Source of the DNA: Oenanthe sinensis
Lineage: Eukaryota; Streptophyta; Magnoliopsida; Apiales; Apiaceae
Direction of reading: 5' to 3'
NCBI GenBank assembly: GCA_028671895.1
Contig: JAPMAC010000231.1
Location: forward strand, 8,644,001-8,708,000
Length of the DNA stretch: 64,000 bases
A model generated the notes under the pieces. The model had not been told where the DNA came from. It did no database searches and was given only the letters and a program-made list of their open reading frames with translations. How positions within the stretch are numbered: the first letter of the stretch is position 1; the number at the start of each line of letters is the position of its first letter. This document shows positions 35,293 through 45,134 of this stretch, one piece after another. The position numbers and the translations under genes were made by a program.

Positions 35293-35645
35293 TAACTCTT
35301 GTTTCAATCAAGTAGGAAAATTAGGCCTCTTTCATGCTAGGAATATAAAACAAGCTTATGCTTTCGCATTTTCAAGCTTCATATAGTTAATAGTTATAAT
35401 TTTCATTTCATGCTCGGGGGATGGTACCTATAAACCCACCTGAGTTTTCATGTAATGTTTTTCATTTTAATGGAAATAGTGGCAATTTACCTTTATCTAT
35501 ATTTCTAAAAGTACTACATGGCACCATGTAAGAAGTTTCAACAGAGTAAGTTCTACAGTCTATCAAGCTACACTGCAACACTTGGGGGTAGTAGGTGACA
35601 TGTTGCCTAGAAAAGGATCTTGAAAGAGTCAATTTTCAAGCAAAA
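35293..35645 (+). other. I 3' untranslated region
   Basis: There is no convincing gene in this stretch between integrase and the tandem repeats. Fragments such as CTCGGGGGATGGTACC (about 35413) resemble the purine-rich 3' region of Tat elements. Confidence 0.4.
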
Positions 35646-36265
35646 ACCCAGGAAGTGCCTAGTCCTGGCTCTTGAGGTTCTTGTGACTTAATCTCGGAGG
35701 TGCCTAATCCTGGCTCCCATGGTTCCTGATTTGACCCAAGAGGTGCCTAGTCCTGGCTCCTGAGGTTCCTGTGATTTAATCTGGGAGGCGCCTAGTTCTA
35801 GCTCCCATGGTTTCTGATTCCACCCGGGAGGTGCCTGGTCGATCCTGGCTCCTGAGGTTCCTATGTTTTAACTTGGGAGGGGCCTAGTCCTTGCTCTTGA
35901 GGTTCCATTCAATCAACCTAGGAGGTTCCTAGTCCTAGCTTCTATGGTTTATACTTAACCAAGAAGGTGCCCAGTCCTGGCTCCTAAGGTTCCTACGATT
36001 TAACCTGGGTGGTGCCGAGTCCTGGCTCTTGAGGTTCCATTTAATCAACCTAAGATGTGCCTAGTCCTAGCTCATATGGTTCATACTTAACCAATGAGGT
36101 GCATAGTCCTGGCTCCTGAGGTTCCATTCATTCAACCTAGGAGGTTCCTAGTCATGGCTCATATGGTTCATACTTAACCCAGGAGGTGCCTTGTCCTGGC
36201 TTCTGAGGTTTCATTCATACATAACCCAAGAGGTGCCTAGTCCTGGCTCATGTGGTCTTCAAGAT
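35646..36265 (+). repeat. Minisatellite in I, about 14 units of 42-49 bp
   Basis: The unit core is GGTGCCTAGTCCTGGCTC followed by a variable half. In the first half of the array odd and even units alternate: one type continues CTGAGGTTCC, the other CATGGTT, giving a higher-order period of about 88 bp. Units are 80-90 percent alike by eye. Tandem arrays in the 3' region are common in Tat elements and can seed satellite DNA. Confidence 0.85.
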
Positions 36266-36404
36266 ATAATTAACTTAAAAGTTGTTTTGTCACAATTATC
36301 ACGATACATATGCATATGGAAGGATGAGAAGACCCCTTAAAGAGGAGTTATAGTTAAATCAAAAGAAGATAGTTGTTCTTTAAAATGATCAAGTTTAACA
36401 GGTG

Positions 36405-36640
36405 CTAGTAGTGAGGAGAGGTATCACCCATATTATTGGAATCTCATCAGCACAATGATACCAGCAACAAGGAGAGGTTTCATCCATGTAACTGAAACCT
36501 CATCAACAGAGAGGTGTCATACAATGAGGGAATGTTTCACTCTTGAGATTGGAACCTCATCAACATAAAGATGACAGATAATGGGAACAGGTTCCACCAG
36601 TACCATTGGTACCCCATCAACAGTGAGGTCCCAACACCCG
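36405..36640 (+). repeat. Second tandem repeat in I with hairpin units
   Basis: Four diverged units of about 58 bp follow the pattern GAGAGGTTTCATCC, gap, TGAAACCTCATCA. Each unit contains a short inverted repeat (GGTTTCA with TGAAACC, 36475-36508, is the cleanest). Confidence 0.65.
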
Positions 36641-37101
36641 AGGAGGCACTAAGGCACCTTTAGGGTTTTCCTAATGTGAAGGATGATAACTACACCACAC
36701 CCATAACATCATCTACATAAACCCATGGCACACATTTCAAATTAATATAAAGCATGCATCAAGGGAGTGGAAGCTAAAAACTTCAGAAGAAAACAAAATT
36801 GTGATAGCGAGAAAGTCAAAATTTCCAAGCAACCGGAAAAATATTCAAGATTACATCTGTGGAGCATTTGAGGTTCCCACCCCCTCATTTAAAACCAGTT
36901 TAAAATATCCAAGAACCAAGAGCCATAAAATATTCAAGGAACCATTAAAAGAAAGTTAAGAAGAGGGGGAAATAATGGAAATTATTCAGCAAGAGGAGTG
37001 TCATCGGTATTGGAGGAATCTTTTTCAGCAAGAGTTGTGGAGTTGGCACCTCCATACAGGGCCTCATCGGGATGGAGTGTTGGAACCTCAGTCTGCAGGG
37101 C
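36641..37101. other. I 3' region without a gene
   Basis: Apart from the 3' flank of the antisense ORF I see nothing convincing. A plus-strand frame at 36975-37208 overlaps the antisense ORF and has no recognisable domain. Confidence 0.4.
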
Positions 37102-37919
37102 TTAAGGTACGGGAGCTGGTTCTTCTCCTTTCATGGCCGCTTCCACAGCACCAGGAACCTCTAGATTCCCCCCAATGGCACCTGGGTCTTCATTTTTCAG
37201 CTTCGTAACCAAAGCAACAACATCATCCCAAGGAGAGACCAGTTGAAGTCCGGTACCTTCTCGAACATAGACCTCAAGTAGTCCTTGACACCATTGTCAT
37301 AACCAGCTTCATACTTGTCCATCTCTCTAGGAGCTCTTAGTGTTTTGTATGTGGTCACTGCACCTTGAAGGGCATCCACTTGATTCTTTAGCTCCTGAAG
37401 CAATAGAGCATGATTGGTTTGAAGCTCCTCTCTCTCCTTCTTCTGCTGCTTAACTAAGTTGTTCAATTGCCCTCTTTCTTTGGTCAATATGGACTCTGCA
37501 GTCTTCAACTTCTTGTTGGCATCCACCAGCTTCTTATTCTCATCCTCAGAAGCTTTGAGCTTGGTTCTTAATTCCTTCACCCCTTCCTTCTTCTTCTGGT
37601 CACCTCTAGCTGTTGCTGATATTTGCTCACCGAATCTAAGTTGCAAAAAGGTACTTTGAGCAGCAAAAACTAGCAGGGCTTGTGAAGTTTCATTCGTCCT
37701 CATCTTAGACCAATCAGCCACAACCTTTTATAGAACCTGCTCCCCCAATATCCTGGTGAAGGCCTGCCTCTCAGGGGAGGCAGCAGGTACTATAGCCAGT
37801 CGAGATCTCTTTCCTAAACGGAGGTCAGGTGTGGAAGCTGTGGCTGGGGAACTGGTTGATAATTTTCTCTTGAAAGAGGTTCCAGAGGGTTCTTGAGCAG
37901 GTGTCATCACAATGGCTGT
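37102..37919 (-). pseudogene. I antisense ORF (Tat-type additional ORF), truncated and broken
   Basis: It reads on the minus strand, opposite to I's gag-pol. The N-terminal part (37728-37919) is joined to F's integrase, then a TAA interrupts, then 174 codons at 37197-37721 include a Lys/Glu-rich coiled coil and the segment YEAGYDNGVKDYLRSMFEKV. A one-base shift near 37227 moves the C-terminus (VVALVTKLKNEDPG) to another frame, ending at about 37102. Antisense ORFs between pol and the 3' LTR are described for Tat elements; their function is unknown. Confidence 0.72.
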
Positions 37920-38984
37920 AGAAATATTCTGAATGTAGCATGTAGTGTTGATTGCTTCTACCCAAAGATATGTGGGCAATTTGGCTTCTTCCAACATTGT
38001 TCTTACAGCTTCAATTAAGGTCCTATTTTTCCTTTCAACTACCCCATTTTGTTGAGGAGTTCTAGGATCAGAGAAATTTTGAGTGATTTCTTTTTCATCA
38101 TAGAATTCTGTCATAGTTGCATTCTTGAACTCAGTACCATATCACTTCTAATTTTCTTTACTTGCATTATGTGCCTGTGTCAACAATCTTCACATGATTG
38201 ATAATGAATTTGCTTGGCTCATCCTTGGAGTGTAGGAAGTACCCCATATGAATCTTGTGAAGTCATCCACAATTACTAAGGCATATATCTTTTTAGCAAT
38301 TAACATGATGTTGACTGGTCCAAATAAATCCATATGCAATCATTCTAAGGGCTTATCAATTGATGATTCTGTCTTAGACTTGAATGATGCCTTCCTTTGT
38401 TTTCCCTTTTAACATGCATCATACAAGCCATCCTTGGTGAATTTCATTTGTGGAATGCCTCTAACCAAATTCTTTCTAACCAATTGTTTCATGGATTTGA
38501 AATTTAGATGGCTAGCTTCTTATGCCAAATCCAACTTTCATCTTTATTGGCCTTAATAAGCAGACATTTCATTGAGTCTACCTTTACAGAGTTGAAATCA
38601 GCAACATAGACATTTCCTTTTCTTCCACCAATTAGAAAAATTTCACCAGATTCTGTATTAGATATGATGCATGATCCAGTTGTAAACTATACACCATTTC
38701 CATTGTCACACAGTTGACTAATGCTCAGCAAGTTATGCTTTAATCCATCAACTAGTATTACAGGTTCAATGATAGCATTTTTACTTGCAATAAAGCCATA
38801 TCCCAAAGTATATCATTTGTTGTTATCTCCAAAGGTAACTCCTAGGCCAGCTTTCTCCATAAATTTTTTGAGTAAGGACATATCTCCATTCATGTGTCTA
38901 GAACATCCACTGTCTAAATACCATAGATTTATTCTTCTTCTTTTTCCATGCACACAATTAAAACAATCAAGTTACTTTTGGTAC
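37920..38984 (-). pseudogene. F protease and truncated integrase
   Basis: From right to left: protease YLDSGCSRHM (about 38900-38930), AGLGVTFGD, a decayed zinc-binding region (about 38400-38530), MDLFGPVN (about 38325), and an open stretch at 37920-38114 with RTPQQNGVVERKNRT and MLEEAKLPTYLWVEAIN. Stops and shifts separate these. The last F residues are YIQNIS; the open frame then runs on into I's antisense ORF, making a chance fusion. Confidence 0.85.
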
Positions 38985-41690
38985 CTAAGTTTCCTTGGGT
39001 CCTCTTTTATTAGTTACAGCCTGTGCCTTGGTTGCCAACTTTGATTCCTTTAGTTTTTGTGGATTTAAGTCCTCTTTAACTTTTAGAGTTGATTTTTGAG
39101 GCACAGACACCTTGGAACTCATGACAGGAATATCATTCACAATTTTGGACTTGACAGTTTGATTAGCATGATTGTTAACAGTTATATGCATATTCCATGG
39201 CATTGCAGGCATGTTTATATTTGCATATGCAAAGAATGGATTGTACATGTATGGCATTTGTGCATATGGCATGTGAACATTTGATGCAACCAAATTAGAG
39301 GTCATGACATTCATGAGCATAGGATTGGCAGGCATGGCATTTGCAGTCATGGTGTGTGTAGTGGAATCATTTATAGGTATGGAATTCTTTTCTTTCTTGC
39401 AGTGCATAGATAAATGATTTATACTACCACACTTTATACATACCCTTCTAGGTGCATATATGTCAGGGGTATAATTATTGTGCTTGTTTATACCTACCTT
39501 ACCATTCTTATTTTTCTTCCTTGTCTCTGACTTAGGTTGAATGATTTCAACAGGTGCTATCGTTTCTAGTTTATCCTTTAACTGTTTCTTATATAAGATA
39601 CATATATTTATCTTTTCAACTCTAGCCACAACTTGTTCTGTGGATTCACTTTCTTTCACAAACTAAATGGGTGTGCTAAGTTTGTGTTTCTTATTAATCA
39701 TTGATTGTTTACCTATCAATGGATGTTTATCAGTTGACTTAGCATCAATCGATTAATAATCCTAATCAATTGATATAGAATTAACAGTCGATTGATCTTT
39801 ATCCATTGAGGCATTAATCAATGACTTGCCTATAGACTTGGTGAATTCTCCTAGAGTATCCATTCCTTGAACATCAATAATCTATTTTGCAGTTTTAAAA
39901 AACCTATTTCATTTGTTGATTGTCTCAATTTCATTAGCTAATTAATCTTTCAACAATTCTTCTCTTTTCAAACTGTTCACTAATTCATTCATAGCATATT
40001 CACTTTCATATTTAAATCTATCCAAACAAACTATTTCATTTTCAAGAAATGCATTTCTCTCAGTCAAAGCATCAATGGTGTTCTTTAACTTATAGTTTTC
40101 TTTGTTTAGTGATTTAAGAGTGATATGCCAATTTTACAGTTCATTTGACATTTCATTTATAATACTATTGCATTCATCTTTTGAGAGTTCAGAAAAGTTT
40201 ATAGCTAGTACCTGATTTGATGATGGAACTAACATCGCATCCTCATAGTTGGCCATTAAAGCTAGATTGATGAACTCTTCACTAGAATCATTGTCATCGG
40301 TAGCCCAGTCTTTCTCTTCAGTCACAAAAGCCTTTTCTTTTTGTATGAGAAGGTCAAATATTTCCTTTTGTACTCAATGCCATCATATGACCTTGCATTT
40401 TTTTCCCTTGTTTTGGATTTCTGCATTTATTGGAGAAATCAACCTATCCATAATTATAGCATTTGAATTTAGATCTATTAACCAAATTTTTGTTTTGATT
40501 GTCACTTCTAAACTGAAATACAAGCCTTTAAACATTTAAATTCCTCTTGAATTTCAAATTTGAAAACTTCCTTGACAGAAATGGAAGGTGTTCATCAATT
40601 TCATCAAAATCATCTTGAAAGCATGCTTCACTCTCATTACCTTTGATCTTTTTTTATCTTTGGATGATTAAACAACAGCATCATCAGCCACCATGCTAAA
40701 ACCATTTACACAGCCCCTTTCACTATCAACCTTCTTGTCTTCATTTTCGTTGACTATCAAAGCAACAATTTTGGCCCCGTTTGGCCAAGCTTATAAGCAG
40801 CTTATAAGCTGAAAAAGTTGGTATATATGTACTTTTTCTGAAAATAAGTAACTTATTTTCAAATTTGGAAATAAGATTTGGTCTTAAATTTCTATAATAA
40901 ATATTAATTTTCAAAAAAATAAATAAAAATACTTTAAAAAAAAAGTAACTTATTACTTATAAGCTTAAGACAAACACCCCCTTTGTTTTTTCTTTGATTC
41001 AACTAAATCTCTTCATTCTGTCAGATTTCCAACTCATATGTCCTGAAAATATCATAAAGAGTATCAAGAGTGTAGTCCTTGAAGTCCTGAGGTTGTCTGA
41101 TAGATAAAATCATTGCCTTCCATTCTTTTGGAAGAGATGTAAGAAATTTCAAGTTTGTATCCTCGGTTGCATAAACCCTACCATATAGTTTTAGTCTATT
41201 CATAAGCTTTTGGAACCTATTATAGGTATCATTGATGGACTCACCACTCTTGAAATGAAAGGCTTCATTTATTAATCAAGAGTTGCATCTTGTTTTTCCT
41301 GACTTGTTCAGTTCCTTCACAAAGAGTTTGGAGAGTATCACATACTTCCTTGGATATTGTGCAGTTGATTACATTGTCAAACATGTCTTTATCTAAACCA
41401 TTGAATAGAATATTCATGGCCTTTTTATACTTTAGCACTTCTTTTTCATCATATCCCGTGAACTCAGTGATGAGTTTTGGAACATGTTTGTCGAAGGCAG
41501 GAGTACCATTAGGGTTTACACCTGTGACCAGCTTCATGGGAACATGAAGACCTTTCCCTGTGTAGTTGACATAGGAAGTGTCAAGTGAAAGTAGAAGTAG
41601 GTGCATTTTTACTTTCCAGTGAAAGTAATCTTCTTTTTCCAATACTGGAATTTTCACTCCTGAATCTTTGTGGCGTATATTGACTTGTTT
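38985..41690 (-). pseudogene. F Gag, broken, with a MITE inside
   Basis: The N-terminal domain is at 41265-41657 (YFHWKVKMHLLLLSLDTSYV, GTEQVRKNKMQLLINK) and 41021-41203 (YGRVYATEDTNLKFL). The first knuckle is decayed (about 40440). The acidic stretch DWATDDNDSSEEFINLALM is at 40240-40320. The second knuckle CIKCGSINHLSMHC is at about 39400-39450. The C-terminus is at 38985-39659. The linker at 39690-39850 carries copies of the ATCAATTGAT/ATCGATT motif, as does the equivalent linker of B. The usual start Met is not found upstream of KIPVLEKEDY. Confidence 0.87.
40773..40981. mobile_element. MITE of 209 bp in F gag
   Basis: The ends are imperfect inverted repeats: GGCCCCGTTTGGCCAAGCTT on the left, and GGGGGTGTTTGTCTTAAGCT reading inward from the right, followed by GCTTATAAG on both sides. 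TTT flanks both ends (40770-40772, 40982-40984), a 3-bp duplication. Gag-like coding sequence continues on both sides. Termini and duplication length are closest to PIF/Harbinger (Tourist-like) MITEs, but the family is not certain. Confidence 0.75.
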
Positions 41691-41722
41691 GTGATCTTAC
41701 AACTTTATGTATGTTGAAAACC

Positions 41723-41738
41723 TGTATTTGATACTAAT
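41723..41738 (-). other. F primer-binding site, degenerate
   Basis: The minus strand reads ATTAGTATCAAATACA next to the LTR, compared with ATTGGTATCAGAGC in B. Confidence 0.65.
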
Positions 41739-42546
41739 TGTTATTTGTCCCTTAATAATGTTAATATTCCTAGAAGGGGGGTTGAATACAAATATCAAAA
41801 CTTTTTGTAAGCCTTTAAAGTTTGTATTTGTTCTTCTAAGTTTAAGTATTTGAGATACATTCTGGTAAAGTTCTTCAATGTAGGAAATACAACTTCAATT
41901 TGAGTCTTCATAGATAATGTAGACTGTCTTCCATAGCTCTACTATCGTCTGAAGATTCCTGACATTTTGTCTTTTGTGCTATACCTATCAATTGATAATT
42001 TGCTATTAAGCATATCAATTGATTCTTCCTTGTATCCTTCAACTGATGTTCTTCTTCAATTGATCTTGATATCCATCGATTGATAATAGCAATTGACTTA
42101 CCGATTGATAATGTTTATCAATCGATATATACATATCGATGGGTCTTCATATCAGTTGATGGCCTTCAATTTAACTTAGCTTCATATCAATTGATTCTTT
42201 AATATCAATTGATTATCTTTCACTTGTATATGTTTCCTGTCCTCAATATATTCACAATTTTAACAGTCCAAAATACACATCAATTGATGACCTATATCAA
42301 TCAACTCTGGTATTAATTGATGAGTAAAACACTATCAATTGATCTAGCCTTATCGATTGAAAAGACTAATTACAAGTATACTTCAATCCATTTTATTAGT
42401 TGATTACTATAGACACTTTAACTGATAAATGGTTTCCTAATCAAGTAATATTCATAAATTTATATCAATTGATCAGTTACAATAAGTAAAATTTCTATGA
42501 TTCAAAGGTTGAGTGTATCATCAAGACAAAATTAATTCCTAATACA
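41739..42546 (-). repeat. F 5' LTR (808 bp)
   Basis: The minus strand runs TGTATTAGGAATTAATTTTG to GGGACAAATAACA; the start resembles TGTTAGGAATTATAAG of B and the end has the TATTCAACCCCCC string. Positions about 41985-42480 hold many ATCAATTGAT-type palindromes. The LTR lies head to head with the D LTR. Confidence 0.75.
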
Positions 42547-43187
42547 TCAAATTATCAATTGATATTTACTTATCCTGAAGAATAAGACAAAGTGTCAGGA
42601 ATCCTGGCAGACTAAAAACAACAATGAAAGACAGTCAAATTGTCATTAACAGTGAAACTCTAGGAGGAACTGTATTTTTGGGAGAATGCAGGGACAAAAA
42701 TATACCCTAAATTACGAAATGCAAAGGAGAAAGACAGAAGTAGCAAAATTCTAGTGTAGGGAAATATTGTTTTATCTGTTGACTAGTAATACTGTAATAA
42801 CACTTGTAATATATTAACAAGTGTAGTCGCATAGTAGAAGACACACTTTTATAATATTTCAATTTCTAGGATATAACTTATTAAGCCAAATTGTAAGGAC
42901 ATGTAATATCTCTACTTTGTAAAAACAACTAGGTTTTCAGACCTGTATTTCTATAGAGCAAAAATACTTCTGGTGGATAAAGTCATCCCACTAGTAATTT
43001 TAAATATTGGTTTTTCTGTTTTTATAATTTTCAATACATTTTCATAGTTTTATAAATATCTATTGATATAACATCTAGGGTTCTTGATTACAAAGTTCAA
43101 AAGAAAATTTTGGTAAAATTACTATATTTGTATTCAACCCCCTTCTATAAATATACATAGTGACTTTAAGAGATTCTCTAACTAACA
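42547..43187 (+). repeat. D 5' LTR, missing its 5' end (641 bp)
   Basis: It ends ATTCTCTAACTAACA just before a primer site. The 3' half parallels B's LTR (CACTAGTAATTTT, GTATTCAACCCCCTTCT). The expected TGTTAGG start is absent; the sequence begins at the F boundary, consistent with F having inserted into this LTR and the far part being lost. Confidence 0.75.
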
Positions 43188-43202
43188 AATGGTATCAGAG
43201 CC
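43188..43202 (+). other. D primer-binding site
   Basis: AATGGTATCAGAGCC follows the LTR; it matches the initiator-Met tRNA complement. Confidence 0.9.
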
Positions 43203-43241
43203 GAGCTTTCAACATACAAAAAGTTTTAAGATCAGAAGTCA

Positions 43242-43881
43242 TTATGGGTCATAAATTTGTCAAAGAGGATAATGACCAAGAAACAATACAAGAAAAAGTT
43301 GATAATGTTAATATAGGTTTTCTATCCAATAAAGAATTAAAAGAAAGACTTAAAAAGGTAGAACCTGTGGTTAAACCCAAGGCAGACAAGAAAAAAAAAT
43401 ATGAATGGCAAAGTAGGAACCAATAAGCACAATAATTATATTCCTAACATGTATGATCCCTGGAAAACATGTGCTAAATATGATAGTGTCAATCATTTGT
43501 CTGTGCTTTGTAAGAAGCCGAACCCTGTCATGACTACTAATTAGATGCATTCCAATTTAGTTGCACAAAGTATTCCTATATCATATGCATCAATGCCATA
43601 TATGTTTAATCCATACTTTGCATATTCTCACATAAGTCTACCTATCATGCCTTAGAATATGCCTTATGAAAACAATGAACATGCATCTAAATTCTCTAAT
43701 TCAAATTAAACCAATGGCATATCTAACATGATTAATAATATGCCAATATTTCAAGGTCTAACTCCAAAAGTTAAAGTGGACTTGAATCCACCTTAAACAA
43801 ATGTTGACAAGTTGGGGCCGAAGGCAAACACTGCAACTAATAAGAAAACACCCAGGGCAACTTGGGTAGCAAAATTAACTT
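43242..43881 (+). pseudogene. D Gag with a large internal deletion
   Basis: The start MGH is followed at once by KFVKEDND, which in B lies about 615 codons downstream. The deletion therefore removed most of Gag, including the first zinc knuckle. The rest (SNKELKERLKKVEP, then after a shift a knuckle relic CAKYDSVNHLSVLC with Cys changed to Tyr at about 43470-43510) reaches PRATWVAKLT and a stop at 43879-43881. Several stops and a frameshift near 43400 break it. Confidence 0.85.
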
Positions 43882-44932
43882 GATTGTTTTTGGATGTGCA
43901 CAGAGAAAGAAAAGAAATCTTTGGTACTTTAAGAGTGGCTGTTCAAGACATATGACTAGAGGTAGATCCCTACTCACACAGTTTGACGAGAGACGTGGCC
44001 CAAAAGTAATTTTTGGAGATGACAACAAATGTTATATAATGGGATATGGCTTGATATCAAAAGAAAAGGTCATAAACAAACCTATAGCCCTAGTTGTTGG
44101 TCTTAGACACGATCTTGTAAGTATCAATCAACTGTGTGATAATGGATATGGTGTGTCTTTTACAATTAAAGCATGCATCATCTCAAACAAAGAAATTAGT
44201 GATGTTCTGTTAACTAGAAATTAAAAAGGAAATGTTTATGTTGTTGATTTCAACTTAATCAAGGCAGACACAATGACATGCCTATTTAGTAAAGCAAAAA
44301 TTAATGAGAGTTGTTTGTAGCAAAAGAAACCAGCATCATTCAGAAAGAATGTGGTTAGAATCATTCCTCAGGTGGAATTCACCAAGGATGGATTGTATGA
44401 TGTCTGTCGAAAAGGTATACAATCAACAAGATCATTCAAACCCAAAACTGAATCATCAATTAATAAAGCCCTTAAATTCCTATACATGGATTTGTTTGGA
44501 CTAGGAAACATCATCTCCATCTCTAGGAAGAAATATTCTTTGGTGATAGTGGATGACTTCACAAGATTCTCTTTGGTGTATTTTCTGCTCTCAAAGGATG
44601 AAGCAAGACAATTCATTATCAATCATGTGAAAAATGTTTAGACTGGCACAGATTTTAAAGTGAAGACAATCAGGAGTTACAATGGAATCGAGTTAAAAAA
44701 TTCCATTATGAAGGAATTTACTGAAGAAAAAAGAATTAGAATTTTTCAGCACCAAGGACATCTTACCAAAATGGGGTAGTTGAAAGGAAAAAAAGAACCC
44801 TGATTGAAGTTGCAAGGACAATGCTTGAAGAAGCCAAACTACCTACATACTTTTGGGCAGAGGTAATCAACCCAATCTGCTATATTCAAAATATATCTTT
44901 TGTGAACCAAACCCAAGGGAAAATAGCATATA
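43862..44932 (+). pseudogene. D protease and integrase, truncated
   Basis: The protease active site reads YFKSGCSRHM (about 43927), with Lys replacing the catalytic Asp of YLDSGCS. The frame stops at 44222. Integrase pieces follow: EFTKDGLYDVCRKG, MDLFGLGN, IVDDFTRF, YNGIE (for the usual DNGTE) and NGVVERKKRT (about 44773-44800). The sequence ends in an integrase position close to where F is cut. Multiple stops are present. Confidence 0.87.
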
Positions 44933-45109
44933 GAGTTCTCGATCAAAACAATTCTTAACTATATTTACATGAGTTCTCGAAAAGAATTGTGTCAGTTCTC
45001 TAGTAAAGTAACTTTAGCAAACTCTTGAGTTCTCGATCAAATAAAACATTTACAATTTTAGGTCGAGATGTCTATCCTTATAAATAGCAAAGTAGGTTTA
45101 CAATTCAAT
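44933..45109. other. Unassigned sequence with repeated GAGTTCTCGA
   Basis: It has no gene. GAGTTCTCGATCAAA occurs twice (about 44933, 45026), with further copies GAGTTCTCGA (about 44970) and CAGTTCTC. CTTATAAATAGCAAAG at about 45078 looks like a TATA box. It may come from a further copia family with its own motif, but nothing else supports that. Confidence 0.4.
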
Positions 45110-45134
45110 TCAATCAACAAGCTCTGATACCAAT
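45110..45134 (-). repeat. Extra primer-site sequence outside C's 3' LTR
   Basis: 25 bases, including AATTGGTATCAGAGCTTG-type sequence on the minus strand, are identical to 58125-58149 inside C. A primer site should not lie outside a 3' LTR. Confidence 0.85.

Larger units (their letters stand above)
30281..37919 (+). mobile_element. Element I: Tat-lineage Ty3/gypsy fragment without LTRs
   Basis: In order: gag, protease, RT, RNase H, a second archaeal-type RNase H, integrase, a minisatellite, a hairpin repeat, and an antisense ORF. The second RNase H and the antisense ORF in the 3' region are features of the Tat group (Ogre, Retand, Grande and relatives). The left edge adjoins G's post-pol ORF and the right edge adjoins F's integrase. 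Neither edge has an LTR or a target duplication, so both look like illegitimate joins or deletions. All genes are broken. Confidence 0.85.
37920..42546 (-). mobile_element. Element F: 3'-truncated Sirevirus-like copia element
   Basis: On the minus strand: 5' LTR (41739-42546), degenerate primer site, gag, protease, and integrase up to YIQNIS, where it is cut by element I at about 37920. RT, RNase H, the post-pol ORF and the 3' LTR are absent. Its LTR carries the same palindromic ATCAATTGAT motif as B and D. TCAAA (42547-42551) would be one copy of the target duplication if F inserted into D's LTR. Confidence 0.8.
42547..44932 (+). mobile_element. Element D: copia fragment, gag-deleted and 3'-truncated
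   Basis: In order: truncated 5' LTR, primer site, a Gag made of the first three codons joined to the last third, protease and integrase up to NQTQGKIAY. The sequence changes abruptly at about 44932 into unassigned sequence. It is related to B and F but clearly diverged. It has no RT or post-pol ORF and is non-functional. Confidence 0.8.

Noticed and set aside
35646..36265. Regular repeats as a CRISPR array
   Set aside because: Units are head-to-tail diverged minisatellite copies without conserved repeat and unique spacer parts.
41739..43187. A single palindromic LTR or foldback transposon between F and D
   Set aside because: The two halves have separate primer sites, different ends and clear divergence. 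Two LTRs from different elements explain it better.
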